Program-made: the position numbers and the translations under genes
Notes under the pieces: model-generated
What the model was told of the DNA's origin: nothing
Seen by the model: only the letters and a program-made list of their open reading frames with translations
The model's database searches: none
Part shown: piece after piece, positions 44,901 to 53,292 of the stretch
Layout: every line of letters starts with the position of its first letter
Position numbering within the stretch: position 1 is the first letter of the stretch
Source of the DNA: Christiangramia fulva
Lineage (GTDB): Bacteria > Bacteroidota > Bacteroidia > Flavobacteriales > Flavobacteriaceae
DNA length: 64,000 bases
Direction of reading: 5' to 3'
NCBI RefSeq assembly: GCF_003024155.1
Contig: NZ_CP028136.1
Coordinates: 186,001 to 250,000 of the forward strand

Positions 44901-44926
44901 AATAGAAAGGCTTTCTTCAGTGTCAT
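41906..44926 (-). CDS. large secreted TPR protein
   Basis: A 1006-residue protein with a signal peptide (cut near GISQQ-S) followed almost wholly by tetratricopeptide repeats (more than 20, e.g. AYYHLAQSYLELGQKQQALN and YQLGYAYYKQGNYEAAINEF). Such repeats form a superhelical scaffold binding other proteins. It is periplasmic or anchored to the outer membrane through its partner, the barrel encoded 26 bases downstream. A TATCTTTG element lies just upstream. The process it serves is unknown; a protein-secretion or cell-surface role is one possibility. Confidence 0.9.
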   Translation of the reverse strand: MTLKKAFLLVIFISFSFSGISQQSAAYTNELVDFNRALALYNNEQYLAAQNLFDEVMEDTNDEKIKGDCAYYIANAAVRLNQPGADELMEKFVTHYPTSTKTNSAYLDVADYYFNTGKYALARRWYDRVDEKAMSRKDRERFYFNNGYAYFRSNDMEKAQDYFQRVSDSKEYGSQAKYYLGYIAYEGDDYQQANQYFEEVKGNARYSKDLSYYQADMNFKLGNFEKAIEQGLEQLPKSNRQELSQLNKIIGESYFNLGEYEKAIPYLKEYKGLRGKWNNTDYYQLGYAYYKQGNYEAAINEFNKIIDGQNAIAQNAYYHLAQSYLELGQKQQALNAFKNASEMDFNAKIQEDALLNYAKLSYEIGNSYESPSKVLLSYLEKYPGSQHKEEVESLLIDSFITSKNYEEAMRLLENNRNFSDKQAYQKVAYFYGLELFEEGDYYAAIENFDKALKEPRDQQISAKATFWKAESEYNVNRMEDAILGYREFKGMNAARNTEEYEDLDYNIGYAYFKKNDYSQAVNYFKNYVNSPNADGARKNDALLRLGDTYYVTSQYWPAMEAYQRAIDNGVSNADYAAFQKAISYGFVDRNDTKIEELNSFIAKYPRSPYRDDAMYELGNTYVAKNNTSQAIQSYNRLIRDVPQSSLVPKAMLRQGLIYYNQNEGNKALERLKKVVADYPNTPEAKQAVSTARNVYVDLGRTDEYASWVRNIDFVEVSDADLDNTTYEAAENQYLNNNTQKAIANFEKYIQNFPNGIHSINANFYLAQLYYRDGKVEKSIPYYQYVTSKPKNEFSEQALARLSQIYLEKKDYANALPLLEKLETMADNGQNVVFAQSNLMKSYYETGNFSKANQYAEKVLANPNSEQDARNDARIMVARAAIKSGDENKARSAYKEVQKTAKGELAAEALYYDAYFKHKDGNYEASNAAIQILAKDFSGYKLWGAKGLVLMAKNFYALNDAYQATYILDNVIKNFQKYPEIVDEAKAELAKIKAQEAKTNASVQTNN

Positions 44927-44949
44927 TCGTCTTATTTTAGATTGGTATC

Positions 44950-44957
44950 CAAAGATA
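44950..44957 (-). promoter_or_regulatory. -7 promoter element of the TPR-barrel operon
   Basis: TATCTTTG on the minus strand, 23 bases before the TPR gene ATG. Confidence 0.6.
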
Positions 44958-45042
44958 TATTAATGCTTGAATCTATAACGTTCATAGAGTTCTATAATTA
45001 TGTTAATACAAAAAAAAGTATGCAGACGCTTTTTGAAAAACG

Positions 45043-45050
45043 TATATTTG
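45043..45050 (+). promoter_or_regulatory. -7 promoter element of ftsE
   Basis: TATATTTG on the plus strand; exact TAnnTTTG match. The leader to the ftsE ATG would be about 98 bases. Confidence 0.5.
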
Positions 45051-45154
45051 AAAGCCCATTAGGTATAAATTTTATCCTCCGGTCGCAATAAAGACTGAAG
45101 CTACCGGTTATAACTTTTACTGAAAAACTGAATTTTAACCAAGACAATAATTTC

Positions 45155-45838
45155 ATGTCTCAACCTGTTCTCGAACTTAAAAATGCAGCGATCTACCAAC
45201 GGGAAAGCCTCATTCTTTCTGAAGTTGACGTCACCGTGGAAAAAGGTGAATTTGTTTACCTTATCGGAAAAACGGGTACGGGAAAAAGTAGTTTTATGAA
45301 AACCCTTTATGGCGACCTGCCTTTAACTGAAGGAGAAGGCCAAATTGTTGATTATAACCTGCGGACTTTAAAGGAAAAAGACATTCCATATTTACGCAGG
45401 AAACTCGGTGTGGTTTTCCAGGATTTCAAGCTGCTAACTGACAGGAATGTAAAGGAAAACCTTTTATTTGTGCTGAAGGCTACCGGCTGGAAAGACAAAA
45501 AAGCGATAGACCACAAGATCGATGAAGTTCTTGATAAAGTAGGCATGAAAACCAAAGGTTTTAAATTTCCTTACCAACTTTCAGGTGGAGAACAGCAACG
45601 GGTGGCAATAGCACGCGCCCTGCTGAATGATCCCGAACTTATCCTGGCCGACGAGCCTACTGGAAATCTTGATCCGCAGACTTCAGTAGAAGTTATGGAA
45701 GTGCTCCAGGAAATAAGCCGCAACGGCAATACCATTTTGATGGCCACACATGATTATGCGCTTCTGCTTAAATATCCTTCGAAAACTTTAAAATGTGACG
45801 GCCAGCGGGTTTTTGAAGTAGTACAAAAAACGGTTTAA
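45155..45838 (+). CDS. ftsE: cell-division ABC ATPase FtsE
   Basis: A 227-residue ABC ATPase with Walker [12 protein letters not shown]-loop VFQDFKLL, signature [15 protein letters not shown] and Walker [14 protein letters not shown], which together fit FtsE. With FtsX it activates peptidoglycan hydrolases at the division site. FtsX is not next to it; instead a 61-residue membrane protein starts on the last base of its stop codon (TAATG). A LolD/MacB-type ATPase is the main alternative, but the [16 protein letters not shown] segment favours FtsE. Confidence 0.88.
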   Translation: MSQPVLELKNAAIYQRESLILSEVDVTVEKGEFVYLIGKTGTGKSSFMKTLYGDLPLTEGEGQIVDYNLRTLKEKDIPYLRRKLGVVFQDFKLLTDRNVKENLLFVLKATGWKDKKAIDHKIDEVLDKVGMKTKGFKFPYQLSGGEQQRVAIARALLNDPELILADEPTGNLDPQTSVEVMEVLQEISRNGNTILMATHDYALLLKYPSKTLKCDGQRVFEVVQKTV

Positions 45839-46023
45839 TGGAAAAAAAGAAAAAAGCTGCCTACGTCGTGCTGATCCTTTCGGGAATTTTATTCATCGGG
45901 AACATCATTCTTGCGTATCCTGATGATTTTGACAAAGCTTTTTACATGAGAATTCTCGCTAACTTCCTATTAATCCTTGCTATGATGCTTTCCATTCGAA
46001 AATCCAGAAAACAGGAAAATTAG
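45838..46023 (+). CDS. small two-helix membrane protein coupled to ftsE
   Basis: A 61-residue protein with a Lys-rich start, two membrane helices (about 8-26 and 34-52) and a basic end (IRKSRKQEN). The start overlaps the ftsE stop by one base, so translation is probably coupled. I recognise no family. Position and topology suggest a partner or modulator of FtsE. Confidence 0.75.
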   Translation: MEKKKKAAYVVLILSGILFIGNIILAYPDDFDKAFYMRILANFLLILAMMLSIRKSRKQEN

Positions 46024-46046
46024 AATTTTATATTTTCTTTTCCGCC

Positions 46047-46121
46047 ACCCTGAACTTGTTTCAGGGTCTTTAACTAATATTATCTAATTTCTCATATTAG
46101 ATGCTGAAGAAAGTTCAGCAT
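46047..46121. repeat. paired intergenic hairpins (REP-like element)
   Basis: Two inverted repeats: ACCCTGAA/TTCAGGGT (46047-46067) and ATGCTGAA/TTCAGCAT (46101-46121), separated by about 33 AT-rich bases. The two arms share the CTGAA/TTCAG core, which looks like a flavobacterial dispersed palindromic repeat. Confidence 0.65.
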
Positions 46122-46250
46122 GACGATATTGGTTGGAATTTCTTTCTGAAAGCCTGTTGATTTCCTGTCGCAAAGCTTCTTCAAAATGACTGACAGAAAA
46201 ACTTTCTGAAGAACTGCTTTTTTGATAAATTGTAGAAATCTTCTTTCTCA

Positions 46251-46988
46251 ATGGAAATTTTAGGAATAGACATCGGCGGCTCGAGTTTAAAAGGGGCCAT
46301 AGTAAATGTGGAAACAGGCAAATTAGTGACACCAAGGCACAAAATTCTAACGCCTGAAGACCGGGAACCAGAGGGAATGGCCCTCGCAGTGAAGGAAATG
46401 CTCGAACATTTCAATTATAAAGGAATCGTAGGCTGCGGTTTCCCTACGATCGTAAAAAAAGGAGTTTGTAAAGGGATTGGAAATCTAAGCCGAAAATGGA
46501 TGGATGTCAATGCTGAAAAGCTATTTGAAGATGTAACCGGCGAAGATTTTACGGTCGTGAACGATGCTGATGCTGCCGGACTTGCAGAAGTGAAATTTGG
46601 TGCAGGCCGCAATGAAGATGGTTTTATTCTTATGATCACGGTAGGAACCGGTTTGGGAAGTGGCGCATACCTTCACGGCGAACTAATTCCAAACTTTGAA
46701 CTCGGTCAAATCCCCTATAAAGAATTCGTAAAAATTGAAGACTGGGCGGCTTCTTCCATAAAGACCAGCGAAAACCTTAATTATAAGGACTGGGCTTACC
46801 GTTTCAATGTTTTCCTGAATTATGTGTTTGTCATTCTTAATCCGGACCTGATGATTATTGGTGGCGGAATCTCGAACAACTGGGACGATTTTTCCCGATA
46901 TATAGATGTTGATACCAGGGTCGTTCCTGCCGAATTGCGGAACAACTCAGGAATTCTTGGTGCTGCACTGGCAGCAGTCAGCCGTTAA
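46251..46988 (+). CDS. polyphosphate glucokinase (ROK family)
   Basis: A 245-residue cytosolic kinase of the ROK family. Phosphate-binding motif GIDIGGSSLKGAIV at the start, catalytic VVNDADAAGLAEVKFG and TVGTGLGSGAYLHGELIPN in the middle. The short length and the GNLSRKWMDVNAEKLF segment match polyphosphate-dependent glucokinases rather than ROK repressors. It would phosphorylate glucose using polyphosphate or ATP. Its TAA stop overlaps the TAA stop of the convergent YgjV-like gene by 4 bases. Confidence 0.9.
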   Translation: MEILGIDIGGSSLKGAIVNVETGKLVTPRHKILTPEDREPEGMALAVKEMLEHFNYKGIVGCGFPTIVKKGVCKGIGNLSRKWMDVNAEKLFEDVTGEDFTVVNDADAAGLAEVKFGAGRNEDGFILMITVGTGLGSGAYLHGELIPNFELGQIPYKEFVKIEDWAASSIKTSENLNYKDWAYRFNVFLNYVFVILNPDLMIIGGGISNNWDDFSRYIDVDTRVVPAELRNNSGILGAALAAVSR

Positions 46989-47233
46989 GCGGTCTCTTTT
47001 TCCGGCTCCCTTTTATTGATGAAAAGATAGTAAAAATTCACGCTTACGATAGCCACATTGGTAATGATCACCGGCCAGGAATCGAGTAGAAATCCGTAAA
47101 CCACAAAGAAAAGACATCCAACGCTGTTGATATATCGAAGAGTCACGATATTTCGCATAAAGAAAGAGATCATCACAAAAAAAGAAGCCAGGTAACCAGT
47201 CCATTCAGTAAGAGTAATTCCGAGAAATTCCAT
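46985..47233 (-). CDS. YgjV/CBU_0592-like small membrane protein
   Basis: An 82-residue protein with three membrane helices. The pattern TEWTGYLASFFVMISFFMRN, then LRYINSVGCLFFVVYGFL and SWPVIITNVAIVSVNFYYL, matches the YgjV/CBU_0592 family, which is often misannotated in flavobacteria. Function unknown. It follows typA on the same strand after a terminator. Confidence 0.85.
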   Translation of the reverse strand: MEFLGITLTEWTGYLASFFVMISFFMRNIVTLRYINSVGCLFFVVYGFLLDSWPVIITNVAIVSVNFYYLFINKREPEKETA

Positions 47234-47253
47234 TTTTAATTTTATTACATTAA

Positions 47254-47277
47254 AAAGCCCGCCTTCCGGCAGGCTTT
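47254..47277 (-). terminator. typA: terminator of typA
   Basis: Arms AAAGCCCGCC and GGCAGGCTTT (one mismatch) around TTCC, 22 bases past the typA stop; on the minus strand a T-run follows. Confidence 0.75.
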
Positions 47278-47298
47278 CAAATTTATAAATTCTAATCT

Positions 47299-49101
47299 TT
47301 ATATCGATTTTGATCTTTTACGTTCATTTTCGGTAAGAAGAATTTTTCTCAACCGCAGGAAATGTGGAGTCACCTCAACATATTCATCTTTCTGAATATA
47401 TTCAAGCGCCTCTTCCAGTGAAAATTTAATTGCAGGAACGATCTTCGCTTTTTCATCAGCCCCTGAAGAACGCACGTTTGAAAGTTTTTTAGTTTTGGTA
47501 ATATTCACCACCATATCATCCTGGCGCGAGTTCTCACCAATAACCTGACCTTCGTAAATATCTTCCCCCGGATCAACAAAAAACTTGCCTCTGTCCTGGA
47601 GTTTATCGATGGAGTAAGGAATTGCTTTTCCTTTTTCCATGGAAACCAAAGAACCATTCTGGCGCTGAGGAATTCCACCTTTTAGAGGCTGATATTCCTT
47701 GAATCGGTGCGCCATGATCGCTTCACCGGCAGTAGCGGTAAGCAACTGGTTTCTCAAACCTATAATTCCTCTGGAAGGAATCATAAACTGAATATTCATA
47801 CGTTCGCCACGAACTTCCATGCTCAGCATCTCCCCTTTTCTCATGGTAACCATTTCTACGGCTTTTCCTGAAACATCCTCCGGAAGATCTATAGTAAGTT
47901 CTTCAACCGGCTCACATTTCACTCCGTCTATTTCTTTTATAATAACCTGAGGCTGGCCTATTTGCAATTCGTAACCTTCACGTCTCATGGTTTCGATCAA
48001 AACGGAAAGGTGAAGAACTCCCCGGCCATAAACCATAAATTTATCGGCACTATCGGTTTCTTCCACACGAAGTGCCAGGTTTTTTTCAAGTTCCCGGTAC
48101 AAACGTTCCTTAATATGGCGTGAGGTAACATATTTTCCATCTTTTCCGAAGAAAGGAGAATCGTTGATGGTGAAAAGCATACTCATGGTAGGCTCATCAA
48201 TAGCAATGGTTTTCAAACCTTCAGGATTTTCAAAATCGGCTATGGTATCGCCAATATCGAAGCCTTCAAGTCCTACCAGCGCACAAATATCGCCCGCCTG
48301 AACTTCTTCCACTTTTCTTCTGCCCAGACCTTCGAAAATATGTAATTCTTTAATTTTTGATTTTTTAATGCTTCCATCCCGCTTTACAAGAGATATCTGC
48401 TGATTTTCTCTTAAAGTTCCCCTTTGAAGACGGCCAATGGCGATCCTTCCGGTAAACGAAGAGAAGTCAAGGGAAGTAATGAGCATTTGAGGGCTCCCTA
48501 CCAAATCTACTTTTGGCGCCGGGATATGCTCAATGACCATATCAAGCAAAGGCTCGATATTATCGGTTTTTTCTTTCCAGTCTTCACTCATCCAGTTTTG
48601 CTTGGCCGAACCGTATACAGTAGGAAAATCCAGCTGCCACTCTTCAGCGCCAAGTTCAAACATCAGGTCGAAGACTTTTTCATGCACTTCTTCCGGAGTA
48701 CAGTTTTCTTTATCAACTTTATTGATCACAACGCAGGGTTTCAATCCAAGATCAACCGCTTTCTGAAGTACAAAACGAGTTTGCGGCATGGGTCCTTCAA
48801 AGGCATCTACCAGGAGAAGCACCCCATCGGCCATGTTTAAAACCCTTTCCACTTCACCTCCAAAATCGGCGTGACCGGGAGTATCGATAATGTTGATCTT
48901 CGTATCTTTATAGGTAACCGAAACGTTTTTAGAGGTAATTGTAATTCCGCGTTCGCGTTCCAGGTCATTATTGTCAAGAATAAGATCCCCCGTAGATTCA
49001 TTATCCCGGAAAAGCTCACAATGGTGCATGATCTTGTCGACCAGCGTGGTTTTCCCGTGGTCAACGTGCGCGATGATCGCAATATTTCTGATAGCTGTCA
49101 T
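47299..49101 (-). CDS. typA: ribosome-associated GTPase TypA/BipA
   Basis: A 600-residue translational GTPase. G1 [16 protein letters not shown]2 region [13 protein letters not shown]3 [15 protein letters not shown]4 [13 protein letters not shown], followed by domains II and III and the TypA-specific C-terminal domain ([20 protein letters not shown]). It acts in ribosome assembly and stress growth. Normal length. A TACATTTG promoter element lies 22 bases upstream. Confidence 0.97.
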   Translation of the reverse strand: MTAIRNIAIIAHVDHGKTTLVDKIMHHCELFRDNESTGDLILDNNDLERERGITITSKNVSVTYKDTKINIIDTPGHADFGGEVERVLNMADGVLLLVDAFEGPMPQTRFVLQKAVDLGLKPCVVINKVDKENCTPEEVHEKVFDLMFELGAEEWQLDFPTVYGSAKQNWMSEDWKEKTDNIEPLLDMVIEHIPAPKVDLVGSPQMLITSLDFSSFTGRIAIGRLQRGTLRENQQISLVKRDGSIKKSKIKELHIFEGLGRRKVEEVQAGDICALVGLEGFDIGDTIADFENPEGLKTIAIDEPTMSMLFTINDSPFFGKDGKYVTSRHIKERLYRELEKNLALRVEETDSADKFMVYGRGVLHLSVLIETMRREGYELQIGQPQVIIKEIDGVKCEPVEELTIDLPEDVSGKAVEMVTMRKGEMLSMEVRGERMNIQFMIPSRGIIGLRNQLLTATAGEAIMAHRFKEYQPLKGGIPQRQNGSLVSMEKGKAIPYSIDKLQDRGKFFVDPGEDIYEGQVIGENSRQDDMVVNITKTKKLSNVRSSGADEKAKIVPAIKFSLEEALEYIQKDEYVEVTPHFLRLRKILLTENERKRSKSI

Positions 49102-49123
49102 ATAGCCCTTTTTTTTAAGGCTG

Positions 49124-49131
49124 CAAATGTA
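49124..49131 (-). promoter_or_regulatory. typA: -7 promoter element of typA
   Basis: TACATTTG on the minus strand, 22 bases before the typA ATG. Confidence 0.6.
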
Positions 49132-49176
49132 CAGCTATTTTTCACTATTTCAGCTATTTATGAAATTATATTTAAC

Positions 49177-49359
49177 CTATTGAGAATCAGAGTTTTTTGC
49201 TTTTAGAAGCTTAATAAAGAAAATAACGAGGTACACCACAGCGGCTGTGAGAAATACATACACCTCCCAGTCAAGGCCATTGCGCAGATAAAAGAAAACA
49301 GAAAGGGCCGCCACTATAAAAAAACTCACCAGGTAATAATAGGCATTTGCACTGCTCAT
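49177..49359 (-). CDS. small two-helix membrane protein
   Basis: A 60-residue protein with two membrane helices (about 5-22 and 30-50) and a charged Lys/Ser end. I recognise no family. It lies between typA and kdsA and could be a real short membrane protein; there is no overlapping gene on the other strand. Confidence 0.6.
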   Translation of the reverse strand: MSSANAYYYLVSFFIVAALSVFFYLRNGLDWEVYVFLTAAVVYLVIFFIKLLKAKNSDSQ

Positions 49360-49445
49360 GGATCGAAGATTGAAATTGTTTAGGTAACCAATTTTTCAAT
49401 TTACAAAAAATAGCGCTGGTTCTATGATCGCTGAAAGCTTGAAAA

Positions 49446-49476
49446 TTGCAGAGCGATTCATATTCAGTTATCTTTG
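49446..49476 (+). promoter_or_regulatory. kdsA: promoter of kdsA
   Basis: TTG (49446-49448) is followed after 20 bases by TATCTTTG (49469-49476), matching both Bacteroidota promoter elements. The start codon is 17 bases further on. Confidence 0.75.
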
Positions 49477-49493
49477 CAACAAAATTTTAAGCA

Positions 49494-50312
49494 ATGAACC
49501 TCAGTAAAATTCCAAAAATAAAACACAGCGACAGCAATAATTTTTTTCTGCTTTGCGGACCCTGCGCCATCGAAGGCGAGGAAATGGCTTTGCGAATTGC
49601 CGAAAGAGTTGTTGAAATCACCGATAAACTGAAAATCCCGTATATCTTCAAGGGTTCCTTTAAAAAGGCCAATCGAAGCCGGATAGACAGTTTTACAGGA
49701 ATCGGTGATGAAAAAGCGCTCAAGATCCTTAGAAAGGTTTCCGAAACCTTTGATATTCCAACGGTAACCGATATTCACGAGATCAGCGATGCCAATCTGG
49801 CCGCAGAGTATGTAGATGTGCTTCAGATCCCTGCGTTTCTCGTTCGCCAGACCGATCTTGTGGTCGCTGCTGCCGAAACCGGAAAAGTCGTCAACCTCAA
49901 AAAAGGGCAGTTTATGAGTCCGGAAAGTATGAAACACGCTGTAACAAAGGTAACCGACTGCAATAATGAACAGGTAATGGTAACCGACAGAGGGACGATG
50001 TTCGGCTACCAGGATTTGATCGTGGATTTCCGCGGAATTCCAACCATGCGGGAATTTGCTCCAACAGTGCTGGACGTGACGCATTCCCTTCAGCAGCCTA
50101 ACCAAAGCAGCGGCGTTACCGGCGGACGCCCCGATATGATCGAAACCATTGCCCGTGCCGGGGTGGTAAATAAAGTGGATGGCCTGTTTATCGAGACTCA
50201 TTTTGATCCGGCGAACGCAAAAAGCGATGGTGCCAATATGCTTAATCTCGAATATCTTGAGAAGCTGCTTAGCAACCTAACCGCCATCAGGAGAACAGTG
50301 AATAGCTTATAA
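49494..50312 (+). CDS. kdsA: 3-deoxy-8-phosphooctulonate synthase
   Basis: A 272-residue cytosolic enzyme that condenses PEP with arabinose 5-phosphate to make KDO-8-phosphate for lipopolysaccharide. Motifs: LLCGPCAIEGEEMALR, YIFKGSFKKANRSRIDSF, QIPAFLVRQTDL, KKGQFMSPESM and DVTHSLQQPN. It has a Cys in CGPC and a DGAN end motif. Length and sequence are typical, and the promoter is clear. Confidence 0.97.
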   Translation: MNLSKIPKIKHSDSNNFFLLCGPCAIEGEEMALRIAERVVEITDKLKIPYIFKGSFKKANRSRIDSFTGIGDEKALKILRKVSETFDIPTVTDIHEISDANLAAEYVDVLQIPAFLVRQTDLVVAAAETGKVVNLKKGQFMSPESMKHAVTKVTDCNNEQVMVTDRGTMFGYQDLIVDFRGIPTMREFAPTVLDVTHSLQQPNQSSGVTGGRPDMIETIARAGVVNKVDGLFIETHFDPANAKSDGANMLNLEYLEKLLSNLTAIRRTVNSL

Positions 50313-50361
50313 TTTTCGAGAATTAGTTAGCTTTACAGAATCACAAATTTTTTAATTCAGT

Positions 50362-52290
50362 ATGAAAAGAATTTCACAAATACTTTTTTTAGCCATTCTG
50401 GTTTGTCTTTCTTCTTGCCAGGATGAAAAGGAAGCTGATGAAGGCCGGGATATAGGAGCACTTCATATTTCCAAAGCAAAACCTCAACCCGGAGATAATT
50501 TAAGGATAAGCTATAATCCTTCAGAAGAAATTGAAAAGGCGCCCGGGGCCGTTATGAACTATATCAAAGATGGCGCAGCTTTTCCTTTGGACATCGACCT
50601 AAAAGATTCCGCCGAAATATGGTTAGGGAAAATAAAAATACCCGATTCTGCACAGGCTGTCGCTTTCAATTTTACGACTGCGAATCATGTGGATAATAAT
50701 GAAAAAAACGGGTATGTAATTCCTCTTTATGATGAAAATGGGGAACAAATAGCCGGCTCCGGGGCAAGTATGGGCACTTATTACCTTAGATATGGCAACG
50801 AATATGGCATAGAAAAAGAAGAAGACTCTTCGCTGGCAATGATCCAGCAGGATTTCGAGCGTTATCCCGATATTGTTGAAACCTATGATCTAAGCTATCC
50901 AAACCTTATGCTTGAGAACAATCGCGAAAAAGGACTGGATTATGTACAGCAAAGAATAGATTATTATTCCGGGAAAGAGAAGCTTTCAGAACAAAATTAT
51001 AAAGCGCTTTCCAATCTTTATAACCTGAAAAAAGATAAGGCCAAAAGCGATTCCATTCAAAATGTCGCCATAAGCAAATATCCGAAAGGAGAAATTGCCA
51101 AAAGAAAATATATGCTCGACTTCTATCAGGCAGAGGGAATCGAAAAAAGAGAGGCGATTTTAAAAGAATATAACAATAAAGTGGGCGAAGAAGGAAGCCA
51201 GAAAGATTTTATGCTTCGAAATCTTGCCAGCGATTATGCCGAAGCAGGCAATTATGACAAGTTCATGGAATATACCCAGAAGATCCAGTCTCCTTCAACG
51301 CGGGCGAGCCTATACAATTCTGTTGCCTGGGATATGGCCGAAAAAGGACAAAATCTTGATATGGCCGAACAAATTTCGCAAAAATCATTGGATGCTGTTG
51401 CAGAAATGAAAAAAGAAGAAAAACCTGATTATTATTCTGAAAATCAGTTCCAGAACGTGATCACCAACAGCAGGAGCATGTATCTCGACACTTACGGGTT
51501 TATCAATTTCAAACAGGGAGATATTGAAGATGCTTTGGCAGCACAGGAAAAAGCAGTGAATGATTATTCAAGCGCCGATGTGAATACACGTTATGTTCAG
51601 TATTTGCTGGAAGCCGAAAAGTATGAAAAAGCACAGCAGAAAGCTGAAGAATTCTTACGGGAAAATCGTGCGGCTGATATGATGAAGGATTATTTCAAAA
51701 TTGCGTACGAAAAAAATAAGGGCTCGCTGGAAGGATATGACGAGTACCTGGCTTCCATAGAAAAAGCCTCCAAAGACAAGACCATGAAAGAGCTGAAAAG
51801 AGAAATGCTGAATGAGGAAGCTCCCGCATTTAGCCTTACAGATCTTGAAGGAAATGAAATAGCCCTGGCCGATCTTCGCGGAAAAACCGTGGTTCTTGAT
51901 TTTTGGGCGACCTGGTGCGGCCCTTGCAAAGCTTCATTCCCGGGAATGAAAATGGCCGTAGAGAAGTATCAGGATAATCCTGACGTGAAATTTTTCTTTG
52001 TGGATACCTTTGAAAATCAGCCAACTCGAAAAGAAGATGTTGCCAATTTCATCACCGGGCATAATTACCCTTTTCATGTACTTATCGATAAGACCGCCGG
52101 AGAGGAATCAAACACCTATACTACTGCAAATGCATACGGAATAACAGGAATTCCCACGAAAGTGATCATAGGCCCGGAAGGAAAGATCAATTTTAAAGTC
52201 ATAGGTTATGGAGGTAATAATGAGCAAATGGTAAAAGAGATCGATTATATGATCGAGCTAACCCAACAGGATAAAAAACCTCAGGCTTAG
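50362..52290 (+). CDS. large TlpA-type thioredoxin lipoprotein
   Basis: A 642-residue lipoprotein (lipobox CLSSC, Cys19). The N-terminal two thirds are helical and repeat-like (TPR-type, about 200-465) after a beta domain (about 35-135). The C-terminal thioredoxin domain (about 490-640) has the active site WATWCGPCKASFPG. It probably reduces disulfides of envelope proteins. This architecture, a large N-terminal module plus TlpA, is common in Bacteroidota. It ends in a strong terminator. Confidence 0.9.
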   Translation: MKRISQILFLAILVCLSSCQDEKEADEGRDIGALHISKAKPQPGDNLRISYNPSEEIEKAPGAVMNYIKDGAAFPLDIDLKDSAEIWLGKIKIPDSAQAVAFNFTTANHVDNNEKNGYVIPLYDENGEQIAGSGASMGTYYLRYGNEYGIEKEEDSSLAMIQQDFERYPDIVETYDLSYPNLMLENNREKGLDYVQQRIDYYSGKEKLSEQNYKALSNLYNLKKDKAKSDSIQNVAISKYPKGEIAKRKYMLDFYQAEGIEKREAILKEYNNKVGEEGSQKDFMLRNLASDYAEAGNYDKFMEYTQKIQSPSTRASLYNSVAWDMAEKGQNLDMAEQISQKSLDAVAEMKKEEKPDYYSENQFQNVITNSRSMYLDTYGFINFKQGDIEDALAAQEKAVNDYSSADVNTRYVQYLLEAEKYEKAQQKAEEFLRENRAADMMKDYFKIAYEKNKGSLEGYDEYLASIEKASKDKTMKELKREMLNEEAPAFSLTDLEGNEIALADLRGKTVVLDFWATWCGPCKASFPGMKMAVEKYQDNPDVKFFFVDTFENQPTRKEDVANFITGHNYPFHVLIDKTAGEESNTYTTANAYGITGIPTKVIIGPEGKINFKVIGYGGNNEQMVKEIDYMIELTQQDKKPQA

Positions 52291-52312
52291 AAAAAGTATT
52301 TAAATGATGCAC

Positions 52313-52347
52313 AACCTCACAGGACTAAAACTTGTGAGGTTTTTTTA
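52313..52347. terminator. terminator of the TlpA-type gene
   Basis: AACCTCACA and TGTGAGGTT arms around GGACTAAAACT, followed by seven T. It lies between two convergent genes and may serve both. Confidence 0.75.
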
Positions 52348-53178
52348 TTCCAATTTCAATACTGCCATCACCGCAAAATGGTCTGATGGAAAACGCATTT
52401 CTTTTGAATCGGTAAGAACGCCGTATTTTTCTACTTCCACCTCGTCATTGACAAAAATATAATCGATACGTGGTCGATCGGCCTGGTCATAATTGTAACC
52501 ATTGAAAGTGCCTTCAGAGCCAAAACTTACAATTTTCGCCTGCTCTTTAGAATCTTTCAGCTTATTTTTTATTAGCTGAATAGGCTCCGTTTCCGGTTCA
52601 AGGTTGAAATCTCCCGAAAGGATGACGGGAAGATCATCAGTATTCATTTCAGAGATCTTCTGAAGGATAAGTTTTGCGCTGTTTTTTCGTGCTATATCGC
52701 CAATATGATCAAAATGGGTATTGAAATACCAGAATTTAGTTCCTGTTTCCTTTTCCTTGAACAAAGCATAAGTGCAAATTCTCGGGTACGCGGCATCCCA
52801 GCCTTTAGAGGGTTTTGAAGGAGTTTCAGAAAGCCAGAAGGTCCCGTGATCCAGCACTTTAAACTGATCTTCCTTGTATAAGATCGCGCTGTATTCCCCG
52901 CCTTCTTTTCCGTCATCCCGGCCCACTCCAACAAAATCGTAGTCCTCAAGATTGTCGAGAAAATAGTCAATTTGTTTTTTCAGCGCTTCCTGCACTCCAA
53001 AAATGTCCGGCTCGTAAAACTTAAGCTGATTAGTAATAAAATCTTTTCGTTTAGACCAGCTATTCTCCGCGTCATTCTCATTGGCATATCTAATATTGTA
53101 GGTCATCAGTTTTAACTCCTGACTTTTCGAGGCTAAAGACATAAAAAGGAATATTATTAGAAAGAAGCGGGATTTCAT
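52345..53178 (-). CDS. secreted endonuclease/exonuclease/phosphatase-fold protein
   Basis: A 277-residue protein with a signal peptide (cut near LASKS-Q) and an EEP domain. Key pieces: LMTYNIRYANENDAENSW, FGVQEAL (metal Glu), FNTHFDHIGDIA, VILSGDFN and the closing SDHFAVMAVL with catalytic Asp and His. The family includes nucleases, sphingomyelinases and phosphatases; the substrate here is not clear. Exported, single gene. Divergent from the 53293 gene, sharing the palindrome region. Confidence 0.9.
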   Translation of the reverse strand: MKSRFFLIIFLFMSLASKSQELKLMTYNIRYANENDAENSWSKRKDFITNQLKFYEPDIFGVQEALKKQIDYFLDNLEDYDFVGVGRDDGKEGGEYSAILYKEDQFKVLDHGTFWLSETPSKPSKGWDAAYPRICTYALFKEKETGTKFWYFNTHFDHIGDIARKNSAKLILQKISEMNTDDLPVILSGDFNLEPETEPIQLIKNKLKDSKEQAKIVSFGSEGTFNGYNYDQADRPRIDYIFVNDEVEVEKYGVLTDSKEMRFPSDHFAVMAVLKLE

Positions 53179-53266
53179 AATTTCTAAATTTTCATTAAAG
53201 ATCGGAATATTGAAAGAAATCAGGAAAAAATCCTTGAAAAATGCCGAAGCTAAAATAATTTTTATT

Positions 53267-53285
53267 TACTTTGTTTTTCAAAGTA
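53267..53285. promoter_or_regulatory. operator-like palindrome before the membrane-protein/regulator genes
   Basis: TACTTTG-TTTTT-CAAAGTA, a perfect 7+5+7 inverted repeat, 7 bases before the ATG at 53293 and overlapping a TTTG promoter-like element. The same pattern recurs at 54267-54285 before the DUF4153 gene. Confidence 0.65.
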
Positions 53286-53292
53286 CTTTAAA

